Assembly: GCA_030549205.1 (NCBI GenBank)
Contig: JAUKTV010000001.1
Span: 4,526,001 to 4,590,000, forward strand
Source of the DNA: Apiosordaria backusii
Taxonomy: Eukaryota; Ascomycota; Sordariomycetes; Sordariales; Lasiosphaeriaceae
DNA: 64,000 bases
Reading direction: 5' to 3'
Every line of letters begins with the position of its first letter. Positions within the stretch are counted from its first letter, which is position 1. Both the position numbers and the translations under genes were made by a program. The notes under the pieces were generated by a model. The model was not told where the DNA came from and did not search any database. It was given only the letters and a program-made list of their open reading frames with translations. Positions 43,524-55,474 of this stretch are shown piece by piece.

Positions 43524-46500
43524 ATGCTACGCCGCTCTCTTTGTCCAAAACAGTCAGAGTCAGTGCTGACAAAGGCCGACCCGGTGACAGGCGACGGAAC
43601 ACGACACGATACCGAGGAGCGCGGCCGGTCCAGGCTCTCGCCGGGTCTGCACATCCCAAAGAACCGGAGCACGGGAAACCTAGGGCATATGGGCGGTGAT
43701 AACTCTGAAAAGGCCCGAATCCGATTCTCGTTTGATGCCGGGCCCTCCGCGACGGAATATGACACCATCACAAGGTTAGCTCGATATGTGTTGGGGCTCT
43801 GTCACCGTGTTTCCTCTTCAAGTTGCATCAGTGCCTGAGAATACTGACATGTTGGTCCTTCCAGGAGCTCAATCATGACGGATCACGATCACGGCTTGGG
43901 CCTTTCAGGCCTCAGGCGCATCCGACAGCAACATAATCCGGTTCGAGCTCCAACCATGCCTTCCTCCACAAGCCGTGCGCCTTCCCTAAGCGCTCTTACA
44001 CGGTGCTCGTCTGTTTCTGTCATGTCAGACATGGGCCAAACGACACCCTTATCTCCTGGCCCAACGTCTCCTGCCTTTACAGAAGACTTGAACCGATTCC
44101 CGTCCGAGTCGTTGCATTCCTTCTCCTTTGCGCACCAGTCTGAAGACCTTCTGCACAGTCGTCAAAATGTCCTCAAAAAGTCCATCGAATTTATGAAAGA
44201 TCGGATGGGTTGGTCCGTTTCGACGAGTGCCGCCATGGCGAGCGCGCAGGCTAGGGTCACTGGTGACGTGGAAATGCAGAATATGTTGGACCTTCTCGCG
44301 AAAGCCCAACTCGTAGGGGCTGGTAACATTCCGAATGGGGACCTCAGCATCCCCACTGGGCCCTTGAGTGGACCAGCAACCACCATGTCTGGCGAGAACG
44401 TGTTCGATAAGGAATTTATTCCGAGGACGGAAAGCCCAGGTCCAATCGAGAGAGCTCCCCCGACATCACCCTTGACGCTGGAGCCTACTCAGATGAAGGA
44501 AGCGCCAGCTACCGCTCCCCTTCCAAGGCCTCAGTTTCTCATGGGAGGAGAGACCGACTCCGAAGGCTCATCGAGAACTCCCACCAACGAGAGCGGCACG
44601 ACAGTCAAGACCAGTACAACTGGAAAGACAACACCTCCACCTGCTATTCGCCCTCACGCACTGAAGCGAACAATGACTGACACGGTCCACGTATCGATGC
44701 AGCAAAAGCTTATGGACGCCATGGCCCAGCCTTTTCTCGCAACTGAGCCGGTCCAAGCACAGCACATCATTTCGCACAAATCACCAAAACAAGCCTTCAC
44801 CCCCATGATCAACACATCTTCGTCGCTGTCCGGTGCAGCACATGGCTCCACGAGATGGGTACCTGCCGCTCAGGCCATTTTCACAACAGAGTCGAAGCCA
44901 CCATGGACGATTCTTGCTGCCAATGATCTTGCGTGTTTGCTGTTTGGTGTGACCAAGGCCGAGGTCAGGAAAATGGGTATTTTGGAGGTGGTACAGGAAG
45001 AGAGGAGGAATTGGCTGTCTCGTAAGCTGCAGGCAGGCGTGCACGACGACGCGGGAGATGGTTCCGAGAACGATGCTCCATCGCCACCGAAACCAACCAC
45101 GCCGACTAAGAGTCTGCTTGGCGGTCGTGGAGGTGGAATTACTGCAAAGCTCTTGAGCAAGCCCAACTCGAGAACGCAGGCCCCCAAAACCGGCCGACGA
45201 CCTGCAACAATTCATAACGGTGACCCTAAACCGCCAAAGCCGGGACATGCTCGTAACAACAGCAAATCTAGAGGCGTGCTGCTGTGCGGAGATGTTGTTC
45301 CAATCCAAAAGCGAAACGGTGCGACGGGTTCAGCCAGTTTGTGGGTGAAGGAGAAGAAGGTGGGCCTGATTTGGGTTCTGGAGGAGATCCACGAGGACGT
45401 TGCATATGTGGATGTCGATGAAGATGGCAACGTTGTCAAACTGTCGGGTGCACTGGGCCCGATCTGGGGAGACGAGACGATCCAGCCTGGTCTGGACGTT
45501 GGGCGGCTGATACCCCGTATTCCGCGCCAAGGCTTTGACCCACGGTTCGGCGAGGTCGATTACTACGAGATTAACAAGAAGAAGTACTACACCTGCCGGA
45601 ACTGCGACAGGATAAACATTCCGGCCACGGTCGAGCAGGTCCGGGGGACCACCGAACTGCGTGTATCGAGCTTCCCTCATATTGCTGGTATCGTCGTGGT
45701 GGCCCCTCAGAGCTTAAAGATCAAGAGCTCAAACTCTGTCTTTTGTGGCGCTCTTTTTGGTCACGAGAAACCGGATGGCATGTCCATTACCAGCCTGGTG
45801 CCAAACTTTGACAAGATCCTTCAGATTCTGACGGAAGAAGATGGCATTCATCTGGTTGATGGCATCGTGATTCCAGAGCACTCATTTAGAAAGGCTTCGG
45901 CCTTCCTTGCTCTTAGAGAGGGCCGGCCGGATGCTGCAACGGGCTTCTTGCGTCCTGAAGGTCTTCCGGCGAAGCACCGGGATGGCTCTGAACTCAAAAT
46001 TGACATTCAGATGCGCGTGGTGAAAAGTGAGAAGCAAACCACACTCCACGAGGAAGTGGTTCTGGAGGGGAGCGATGACGAGTCGGCGTCTGGGGGATCC
46101 AACGACAAGTTTGTGGTGCCCCACACTGAAATGGTGTATGCTCTCTGGATCACTTACTCCAGGCACCTGCACGCAACTCGAAACAATTTGGGAGTCTCGT
46201 CGCCGTTACGCTCTGGCGCTGCCACCCCGCTTCACCAACCATCACCTGGGCAAACACCCGCGCACACACCAGTAGAAATGCAGTCGGATTCCGACAACGA
46301 GCCGCCAAAGGAAGAGCAAACGGCCGCTTCCTCGCTGGCGAAACAATTGAAAGACGCCGCCTTGAACGCTGCTGCCATGCTCACCGGGTCAACCTCAAAG
46401 GGTAGCGAGGCACCAATGGAGCAGCAACCAGCGACTGCCACAGATGGAAAATTAGAACCCAAGAAGAAGTCGATTGAAGACTTTGTCATTCTCGAGGAGA

Positions 46501-47335
46501 TGGGCCAAGGCGCCTACGGTCAAGTCAAACTGGCGCGCTATCGCGACAGTGGCAAGCGCAGCATCCTCAAATATGTCACGAAGCGACGCATTCTTGTCGA
46601 CACTTGGACACGAGACAGGCGATTGGGCACCGTGCCACTCGAGATTCACGTGCTGGACTACCTGCGTCGTGACGGCTACAAACACCCCAACATTGTGGAG
46701 ATGGAGGATTTCTTCGAGGACGACGTAAACTACTACATTGAAATGGTGCCACACGGGCTGCCGGGGATGGATCTCTTTGACTACATCGAGCTCCGCGCTA
46801 ATATGGAGGAGCAAGAGTGCCGGAGCATCTTTGTGCAGGTTACGAGAGCGATCCACCACTTGCACACCAAGGCGCTGGTGGTGCACCGCGACATCAAGGA
46901 CGAGAATGTCATTTTGGACGGCGAGGGGAGGATCAAGCTGATTGACTTTGGGAGCGCGGCGTATATCAAGAGCGGGCCGTTTGATGTTTTTGTGGGGACT
47001 ATTGGTGAGTTTTGTTCTCTCTTTGTTCTAGGAGGAAAGGATGAGATGACTGATTTGCCATAATAATAGATTACGCAGCCCCCGAGGTGCTGGCCGGGCG
47101 GCCCTACGGCGGCAAGGAGCAGGATGTGTGGGCGCTGGGCATCCTGCTCTACACCATCATCTACAAGGAGAACCCGTTCTACAGCATTGACGAGATTATG
47201 GACCGGGACCTGAGGGTGCCGTACACGATCAGCGACGACAGCATTGATCTCATTCGGAAGATGCTGGACCGGAATGTGGAGCAGAGGCTGGATATTGACC
47301 AGGTTTTGGGGCATCCTTGGTGCCGGATGGAGTAA
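43524..47335 (+). CDS. PSK1: PAS-domain serine/threonine protein kinase
   Basis: Three exons, 43524-43774, 43865-47004 and 47070-47335, give 1218 aa; intron donors are GTTAGC and GTGAGT. PAS kinases sense metabolic state and phosphorylate enzymes of sugar and glycogen metabolism and translation factors. A PAS-like region is visible near residue 425 (PPWTILAANDLACLLFGV) with a second sensor-like region around GVLLCGDVVPIQ and SLWVKEKKVGLIWVLEE. The kinase domain (about residues 955-1218) has the Gly loop GQGAYGQ, KYVTKRRI lysine, catalytic VHRDIKDEN, DFGSAA, and the substrate-binding APEV. Intron 2 splits the DFG-to-APE segment. The long N-terminus is Ser/Pro-rich. The kinase domain ends within a few residues of the C-terminus, as in Psk1 and Psk2. 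The start at 43524 is the first ATG giving the exon; an earlier exon is possible. Confidence 0.93.
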
Positions 47336-48251
47336 GTTTTTGAGAGGTCGGGTATAGCTGAATTACTAAAAAGTAAAAACAGAAAAGGGAGCGAGTGGGA
47401 GAATGCGGAGTGGCATGATGATACCCCGAGGTTTTTAGGACGGACAAACAGACGGACGGACACAAAAAATGGTATTAGCGGGGGTGGGGAGAATTTGGTT
47501 TAAAACAGAAGTTAAAGCGTTTTTTTTTTCTTTTCTTTGGTGAAGGCAGGAATGGATGGATGGATGGATGGATGGGTGGAGGGGTTGTGTGGATGCATAG
47601 TTTATGGCGTATATGATTATCAGTTGCCTATCAGAGATGAAAGAGACGAAGGATGAAAAGGATGAGACTTTTACATGTTTCTTTGTGTTTGTCGTGTGTG
47701 GTGGTGTGTGGTGAAGAGAGGAGGATGGTCATTAAGAAAATGTGAAAGTTGAGTTGTTGGTGTGCGGGCAGTGAGAAAGGGGTTGGTTGGGTTAGAGGAG
47801 GAAGACGAACAGAGAAAGAAAGAAAGAGTGTATGATGGTGATGAGATGATGAGATTATATTATATTATATTATTATCCACCCCCGTTGTTGTGGTAGCAA
47901 GTATAGGATATATTGTCTCTTTGCTCTCTTCAATTGAGGGATTATAACTGCAGCTGGTGTCTGTCATTGGCGTGGTGAAATTAACTAGGTATCTACCATA
48001 TATGGCAGAGAAGCCAGAGCAACGATGATACTGATATACCTCCACCCCAATACCAGATGTGCCATGCTACTGTAAGTAGTCGTCCCTGGGTATCTACCAT
48101 GGTAACTGATAACAAATTTTCCAAAAGCAGGGAAATATCCCACCTCAATAGACGAGGGGGGTCAGATTTAAGCAACTACTCTTTTCTAATTACTAGTTTA
48201 TAGCGACAGGGGAACTGCGGCGGCAACCAAGGCCGATACCACGAAGGGTGG
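47336..48251. other. Intergenic downstream of the PAS kinase
   Basis: AT- and G-rich flank with an ATGG tetranucleotide run at about 47551-47575 and short TATAT runs near 47857-47872. No coding feature supported. Confidence 0.6.
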
Positions 48252-48638
48252 TCAGACAGACAGGATTATGACCTTTTTCGCTGCCTTTTCGTATTCTTCG
48301 ACTTCTTCTGAGAGGAAACCTCCGTTTTGGGCGTCGTGGGAGGCCTTTCTCTTTCGGGGGCGCGGTGGGGGTGTGGCTGGGGGGGTGGTAGTAGTAGTGG
48401 TGGTAGTAGTAGTGGTGGTAGTAGTGGTGGTAGTAGTAGTGGTGGTGGTAATGGTAGTAATAGGAGTGGTGATGGGAGTGGTGATGGGAGTGGTGATGGG
48501 AGTGGTGATGGGAGTGGGAGTGGGAGTGGGAGGGGGAGTGGGAGGGGGGGTGATCATGGCGGTGGTGATCATCTTGAGGGTATGTAGATGATCTGAAGCC
48601 GAGAGGGAAGAAGATGTTTTGATGGTTTTGAAAGAGGG

Positions 48639-48697
<59 letters not shown>

Positions 48698-48752
48698 GGA
48701 GGGTGATTGTGATGCTTTTGGGGGATAGCTGAAGCTGTATGAAGATTGTCAT
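48252..48752 (-). CDS. Doubtful poly-Gln / Thr-Pro-rich ORF
   Basis: A 166-codon ATG ORF that I do not recognise. It starts MTIFIQLQLSPKSITITL, followed by about 19 Gln residues encoded by the CAA repeat at 48638-48698. Long Thr-Pro and poly-Thr segments derive from the GTGGTA/GTGATGGGA-like repeats. The last 40 residues (PRPRKRKASHDAQNGGFLSEE...) are non-repetitive, basic then acidic, and look protein-like. The rest could be a chance reading of microsatellites. A frame-shifted overlapping ORF reads poly-His. It may be a real fast-evolving protein or noise. Confidence 0.35.
48382..48560. repeat. Compound microsatellite (GGTAGT and GGAGTG types)
   Basis: A dense patch of GTAGTAGTGGTGGTAGT-like repeats followed by GTGATGGGA and GTGGGA repeats. 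On the minus strand it reads CAC/ACC/ACT codons. It is continuous with the following poly-GTT array across a short unique stretch. Confidence 0.95.
48638..48698. repeat. GTT trinucleotide repeat, about 20 copies
   Basis: An uninterrupted GTT run on the plus strand (CAA on the minus strand), 61 bp long. It would encode poly-Gln in the doubtful ORF on the minus strand. Confidence 0.97.
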
Positions 48753-50411
48753 GGTGGGAGATTTTTGAAGTTGGGACTGGGAAAGAGAGAAGGTTTTTAT
48801 GCTGCATGTGGGGAGCTATTTTGGTTGTGAGAGAAAGTCTATCTGTCTGTATAGAGTTTTGGACATTGTGAGCTTTATTCTATTCTGAGTTTTGAACACA
48901 CTGCCGTGGGCTTGGAGTTGGAGGGAAGGCTATTTTGGATATTCTCGGTTTTGGACGCTGGAGGTTATTTCACAAAGTTAGGGGGAGACTTTCCGGGTCA
49001 TATCTGGGTCTCAATGTTGACGTTCAGTAGGTTGTAGAAATTACTGGTCATAATTCCGAGGGTATGGGTCAAGTAGACTTGTCAAATCCAGCGACATATT
49101 ACCGATTTCTCTTGTCTTGATACAGATTGGGAAGCTTCAAAGCAAAGAAACTCTGAAGGTAAGGGTCCATCTCCAGATGGCTAATTTGAGATTGTCATCG
49201 GTTTTCTGAATTACTAGAAGAAAGAAGATAAAACGATCGAAATGCGGCTTGTTGTATGCAAGCTGGATGCAGTTCTGTCGATATCTTTGCAATCAACAGC
49301 TCTGTCATCATCGTCCTGGGTAGCCTAAAGATGCCGAAAAGTCAAATCCGACTTTTCCACTCCCGTGACTCCTCCATGAATGTGGCGCTTCAAGTTGAAC
49401 AGTTTTCTCAAGTATATCGCACCTTCCTACATATACGAGCATCTTCCGTCACCCACCTTTTTTCTTCTTCGCTACCTAGCTTCCCTTCGCCCGTTGCGAT
49501 GGTTACCCTCTGCCATCCGCCTACATCAACACACTGACCACCATCTACTCGAAACTTTAGCTATCACTTCTGTGGAGCTGGGGTGATTGCGATGGGCGGT
49601 GGCCGCTACGGGAGTTGTTGGGAACTGGACCGGAAGGTGGGTGTGGGACTGCTAGCAGCTTGCACGAGACGTTGAACTGGGGGGGTGCCTTTTGTGAAAG
49701 ATGTCGACGCGGAGGTTGTTTCGTTCGTACGATGGATGATGGGAAACTCGGCTGTGTGCAATTCAGGGGGAGACATATTGTGGCTAGGGCTCTTATCTCT
49801 CCTCTTCTCGAGGGAAGTTGATAAGGGGATGTTTGTGTTAGTCGGTGGAGAGAAGGGGGTTTTGTACAGGCGTTATATGGCCTGGGAGGTTGGCATGATG
49901 CTTTCACAACTATACATGACATCTTCTGTCTTTCATAGCAATCCATCATACCTTACACTTAAAGGGAATGGAAATGCAACCCATGGAGTTCTACCATCTT
50001 GTAGTGGTGGTTTACAGCATTCACAAGTCGACGCAAACAGCCAATCATCCTTCTTTACTTCCTACCATTGATCTCACTTTTCCACTTTTCCAGTTGACTG
50101 AAAGACCTGGAAGAAGTTGAGGAGGCCATGAACTGAATCACCAGAGGCGGTCTGCACGCACACAAAGAATTATGACCGTTGGGAGCAAAATGATCTTGAT
50201 CAATTTAGATAGGTATTCGGGGGCCATACGGGAGACCCTGCCCCTGGTTGGGGGGAAAGAACCCCCCGCATGAATCGCATAAAGCACGCAGTAACTTCCT
50301 CAAGCATGCCATACTAGTTCACTCTCAAACAGACATCCCATTGATAAACACCTCCAAGCAAACAAAATATCCCCCATATCCCCTACTTTTGGCAATTCCA
50401 GCTATCCACCC
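48753..50411. other. Intergenic, no supported gene
   Basis: Several short ORFs on both strands, none with a domain. The right end is the 3' flank of SEA4. Confidence 0.55.
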
Positions 50412-53400
50412 TCACCGATACCCCAGCTCCTCATTTGCCCTAAAATTACACCTACACCTGCACTCAGGAACAGGGCACTCCCTATGCCTGGCAAACCACT
50501 TCCTTGCGTGATCCAGATGCAGCACATGCTGACACTGCAGGCAAAAAGTAGGGAACCTAGCCGCCAGTTTGATCTCTTGATCTTCTCCTCCCCCTCCCCT
50601 CACTGATCCCATCCCCCTGTCCTACCACCCCCTATCCCGCCGGTGCCGGTATTCAAATGCCAATGCCAGCTCTGGTTGCTCCTCGGCATGCCTACCACTT
50701 CCAGACAGACCACGCACCGTGGGAGGTGGCGTTTACAGGTGGGGCAGGATATGCCGCTGGAGATCATTTTGTCTGTGAAGGGGTTGCCGATCCCTCCCTT
50801 GCTAGATTTGGGGGTGTTGCCAGCGGGAATGGTGGAGATTGTGGCCGGGGAGGGGTGAGTGGATGAGGCTGATGAGGTGTTGGGGGGTAATAACATGAAG
50901 TTGGGGGTGCTGCTGCCGTGGGGGGTGGACTGGTGAGGGTGTTGATTGTACGAGAGTGAAATTGATGTTTCTGCATCGCAATACACGCATCGGAGGGCTA
51001 TTTGCCTCCCGGGGGGCTTGACAGTAGGACGGCCGAGATGCTTGCTTCTCTTTGTGGACTCGACGTCGAATTTTGATCGGAGATAAAACGCGTTGTGGCG
51101 TTGGAGGTAGCGGCGGTAGGCTTCTCTGAAGGCGGTGGCGCGGACGTCGTCGATGAAGCGAGGGGAGCAGATGGAAAGTAACAAAGAGGCGGTTTGGAAG
51201 TCATTGAATTTGTGGACGTAACAACACAAAATGTCGACGAGGGAATCGGTGATGCCGGTTAAGATAATGCCTTCGATGTCTCCAGAGGAGATGGCTTTAA
51301 CTGTTTGGGCTTGGAGCCAGTAGGATAGGTTATCGTCGTCAAAATTCCTCAAGGCGACAAAAATGCGGTCGCGGAGGGGAAGGGAGGGTTGGTCGGCCAC
51401 GAGGGCCCAGTCGCCGGTTGCGATGATAGTCGAGATGGCGCGAAGGTAAGGGTCGGTTTTTGAGGCAACTCGGGCGTCGAAGTCGAGGGTTTCGACTTTG
51501 TCTTTGCCTATCAGCTGGAGGGCGAGAGATACAAAGAGAAGTTCAGGGTGTTCGTTGCTGGCTTTTTTGAGGACTTGGACCGCGCCCTTCGTGTCGCCTC
51601 GGAAGAGGGTGTTTGCGGCAACCATAGTGTACCAGGTTGAGTCTTTTCTGAGGGTCTTGTCGGACATCGCCTCCTCATACTCAGAGTCGTAGAAACGGCC
51701 GTAGCCGCACATTTCGAGGCACATCTCTCGGTGATGAGGCCTAGAGGTTGGCGCGAGGCCGTCATACTTGGGTATGCCGAGCTTCTTGTTGATTGCGTTC
51801 AGGCAGCGTTCCCAGCCTGCTTCGTCTGGTGGTGGTTCGCCGTCAGAGAGCCTCATGTGTGGTCGACTTCCTGTTGATTGTTAGTATCATCGCTCCCTAA
51901 AAGACTGATCGAGTGACACACCAAGGTCGTTCAACCAAACTGTTTCAATACCCAAGTACCCAATGTCCAGGGGATGCGCCATCATTCCCCCATCAGATGC
52001 CGCTTCTTGAGCACCAGAAACCCATGCCCATACGTCCTTCAGCCAGATATCATCGGATAGGATCTCTTGGTTCTTTTCACAGTTGAACAGATAGCCCTCC
52101 TTGGCACGTAAAAGCATGATGTGGTCCAGCACATTTCTTGCTTTGGGCAAGTTGCGGGCTAGTTTCATGGTGTCCGTGAGGAGCTTCTCGTGACGATGCC
52201 GTTGTGACGGTGGTTCTACCTGGTTTGCACTCTCGGTGTCCTTGATCATAGATCTCAAAGCCTCCAACTGATCTGCAACGGTAGTTGCGTTGTGAAACGA
52301 GGCTGGAAGCTCGGCGTTCCCCGACACTTCCACAGTCAACAGTTTCTCAGGCGGGGTCGCAAATGTTTTTTCTACCACGGCTGGCACATCCACTTTGTCA
52401 GGCCCGAAGACCGGTTGGTCAGAGAGCGCGAATTCCGTGACCAATGGGCCGAGCATGGCGTGTGAGTGTGAAGACTCGAATTCCATGAGGTCTTGATATG
52501 GCGTATTTTCTGCCAAAGCGTTAGTCTACGGGGTAACCCAAGGGGAAGCAGCCAAATTACCCTCAAATCCTCGATGTGCCCGTTGCCATGGTACCATCTT
52601 GAACGGATACTCCGAGGTGAAGGACGGCTTTTCCAGCACATCCAGGCCTCCATTGGCTCTGAGAACTAGTATCCGCGGCTGAAGAACAGGAGAGTTCGTT
52701 GTGATCCAGTCAAATGACACAATTTTGTCATTCTTTCGACTAGTATCAGCGTAGAAGGGGTCGATTTCATGTGACCGTGCAACCTCGAGCAGCTCGGGGC
52801 TTCTTTCAACAACCATCTCTGGCTCGACGTATTCACGCCTTGTATTCAAAACCTTGAGCTGGCCTGTCCGTGACAAAATAGCCAGCTCGCCCGGGTGATC
52901 ACGGCAGAAACGAAGGGACCGAATGAATGAGTTCTTGCTGTCCATGAGCGCTGGGTCTGCTTCCATCTGGACCGCATGGTCCAGGCGCAAAGCACCTCCC
53001 CATGGTATACCGTCCTTTTGCACGGCGTGTTCATATATTGGGCTGACATGAGACGGGTCAATGGCGCGACGATCCCAGATCATGACGCCTGGCTGGTCGA
53101 GGGCTGAGGAGGCAAAATAATTCGGGTCTGCGTAATCGATGGCGAGGTTGTTGCAGCACTTTGTATTGAACTGAAGAACCGGGCCATGTTGGCCTCTCAG
53201 GTCGTGTATCCTCAAGCCAGTTCCTTTGATACCGGCCACCAACACATTGGGGTTGTCCTCGAAGAACTTGACGCTGGAAACCGACACACTTGGTTCGAAC
53301 CGACCGGTAGGATCCGAAGGGGCTTCCACATTTGCGCGAAACCCCGAAATGGAAGAGTCAATCCCTGACAGGCGGTTGACGTCCCATATGTAGAGACAAT

Positions 53401-53773
53401 TGTCATTTCTCACTCTGTCGAGAGCCACTGCCAGCTTGCCCGTAGTGTTGAAAGCTACAGCATGACATGTGCGCGACATCTTGAGTCCTAGCTCAAGGTA
53501 AGCATTGGAGTTATCGTCTACTCGTAGGAGGTTGACGACGCCGGTGGATGTTCCTACGGCCACCAGGCCCGGTATCGATGGTGACCAGTCCCATGTGGTG
53601 AGTGGTGGGAGCTCATCGTGTTTGGCGATTTTTCGATACTCGAATCGGCCGCGCTGGGCATGTCCTGTGGGCTCATAGACCTGCACCATGCGGTGTTGGA
53701 GATTGATGTGTATAAATGTGTCATGTGAGGCATTGGGCGACCACTTGATTAGCCCTGGTTCTGGACGGTCCAT
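50412..53773 (-). CDS. SEA4: SEA complex / GATOR2 subunit Sea4 (MIOS homologue), apparent frameshift near the 3' end
   Basis: Three exons on the minus strand, 53773-52561, 52509-51922 and 51870-50412, with two 51-nt introns. Sea4/MIOS is part of the SEACAT (GATOR2) complex on the vacuole/lysosome that controls TORC1 in response to amino acids. The N-terminus is a WD40 propeller (LIKWSPNASHDTFIHINL, TTWDWSPSIPGLVAVGTSTG, CLYIWDVNRL, GVMIWDRRAI). The middle is an alpha-solenoid, and the C-terminus carries the zinc-ribbon/RING-like cluster: CVYCDAE, CPTCKRHLPRCVVCLE, and then CLQCQHVLHLDHARKWFARHRECPVPEC. The last cluster lies in a different frame from the preceding exon. The shift falls in a G/C5 run at 50613-50617; one added base gives 1086 aa in one frame. 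Without it the protein would stop at 50600 and lose the final zinc motifs. Divergent from EFG1 across 453 bp. Confidence 0.92.
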
Positions 53774-54226
53774 AATGACAGGTGTGAATTATTGGCGATG
53801 GGGTTGGATTCTGCGTTTGATCCGACGTTTAATTCAAATTCCATGTAGTGAAGAGTGAAGAGGGTATCTGGTTCTCATGAGCTGCCATCCGACTAAATCA
53901 TCAAAATGGGAAATGTTGAAGAAAATAAAGGTATAATGAGACCGTGGTCATTGGCAAACTTCATCAGACATAAAAGGGCTAAATGGTCATGTTCGAAGCT
54001 TGATGAAGGTGTTGTTGAGGGCTTCCTTGCAATGAACGAGATGAGATGACAGCTGTGTCAACCCTAACCCTTACTATGCTAAGAATTTGGCGGGGCACAA
54101 GCGATTATCTGAACTCCACCTTTTTTTTGGCGTTCTCTTTATCGACAAGGAAGTTGTCGCATCTCGTCAAGCAGCTTTTCCAGCAACTTCGATACTTAAA
54201 ATCAACAACACCAACAACAACTCACA
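53774..54226. promoter_or_regulatory. Divergent promoter region of SEA4 and EFG1
   Basis: A 453-bp gap between the two opposite start codons must hold both promoters. The only notable motif is the telomere-like box at 54060-54073. A CTTTTTTTTGG stretch lies about 100 bp upstream of the EFG1 ATG. Confidence 0.6.
54060..54073 (+). promoter_or_regulatory. Telomere-like box (AACCCTAACCCTTA) in the SEA4/EFG1 promoter
   Basis: Two adjoining CCCTAA-like units lie about 155 bp upstream of the EFG1 ATG. Telo-box elements are enriched in promoters of ribosome-biogenesis and ribosomal protein genes in several eukaryotes, with Tbf1-type binding in some fungi. Shorter related strings occur elsewhere in the window, so function is only inferred. 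Confidence 0.4.
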
Positions 54227-55022
54227 ATGGGAATTAAGAGACCCCATTCCGAGGCTCAGGCCTCGGGCGATGACCACATGCACCCTTCCAGAAAAAGAGC
54301 GAGAGACGACCGACCGCACAAAACGAAGCCGCGCAAACCCGTCGACCTCGAGAGCATGACTGCCATCAAGAAGCGCGCGCGCGCTATCGAGAGATTGCTG
54401 GCGCACGATGCGGAAAAACTACCAGCTCACAAGAAGAGGGAAATGGAGAGAGAATTGGCAGCTCACAAGCGTCGCATTGCCGATGCCCAGTACAAGAAGA
54501 ACAGAGCCAAGATGATTTCAAAGTACCACATGGTTCGCTTCTTTGGTATGCTGCCATTACCTGCATGCTGCTTAAATATAGAATGCTAACAGACTGTGTC
54601 ATACAGAAAGGAAAAAGGCTACAAGAATCGCAAAACAACTTGAAAAGAAGCTGGCGCAAGCGACGGATGCCGACGAGATTGCCAAGCTCAAAACGGATCT
54701 TCACAAGGCAGAGGTCGACATCGCCTACGCCATCTACTACCCTTTCATGGAACCCTACATCAGTCTATATGCGAAACCAGCGGCGGGAGAGGAAGAGAAG
54801 GCAACACAGTATCTACATACTGAGAGACCACCTATGTGGGCCCTGATTGAGAAGACGAGAGAGGAGGGTAGGGAGGCGCTGGAGAGGCTGCAAAACCGGA
54901 AACCACAGGATGATGCGGAGGGCGAGGAAGCAGAAGAAGGCGGCAAGAAGGGCTCCAAGAAGTCTAAATCCGCCAAGGCCAAGAAGGATGAGGAGAGTGA
55001 TGATGGTGGCTTCTTCGAGTAG
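54227..55022 (+). CDS. EFG1: rRNA-processing protein Efg1
   Basis: Two exons, 54227-54545 and 54607-55022, give 244 aa; the 61-nt intron has GTATGC, a TGCTAAC branch site and CAG. Efg1 is a small nucleolar protein of the 90S pre-ribosome needed for early 18S rRNA maturation. The conserved core starts at about residue 40: [15 protein letters not shown], then [32 protein letters not shown] (across the intron) and [19 protein letters not shown], followed by [10 protein letters not shown]. The protein is highly charged and mostly helical, with a long coiled-coil-like middle. The Lys/Glu-rich tail ends ESDDGGFFE. The N-terminal ~35 residues are basic and likely carry the nuclear/nucleolar signal. 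Shares its promoter with SEA4. Confidence 0.93.
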
Positions 55023-55474
55023 GAACATGACGGGAGAATGTAGGAGATGCAGCAAGCACGACATCTGATTATGATACCCATGGCGGCGAATAATTTTTCT
55101 GTAGAAAAGGGGGCATTCAGCTAATGCAACTATGATTTGCCGGTCAGAATGCGACTGGCGGAGAATGCCTTGTTTGTGTCTTGGGCCGCCGCGCATTATT
55201 CAGCTTGAAGCATTTCAAGTGAGGCCCACAGCGGCTCGACAACTGCCTCGCGCGAATGTGTATGTGGCTTTGTTTGCTTCTGAGAATGACTTCGACCATC
55301 GCCCTTTCGGTTCCATCATTCTATCGACACTCTGTCCCTAAACTTCACCGACTCAACGTCCAATTGGGGCTTCTGCCTTCGTTTGCACAGGAGTTCCTAC
55401 CCCGCCCCACTCTGACAGCCTCAAAAGCATATAGAGGCCCGAATTCCCCCCAAGTCGTCCGCTTCATCAGCATC
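55023..55474. other. Intergenic / leader of the dsRNA-binding-like gene
   Basis: The downstream flank of EFG1 and the upstream region of the next gene. An in-frame ATG at 55256 could extend the next protein by 73 residues. No other feature. Confidence 0.55.

Noticed and set aside
48382..48698. Possible CRISPR-like array
   Set aside because: Simple 3-9-bp microsatellites without spacers; eukaryotic context.
54060..54073. Interstitial telomere
   Set aside because: Only two units; no adjoining subtelomeric features. Kept only as a possible promoter box.
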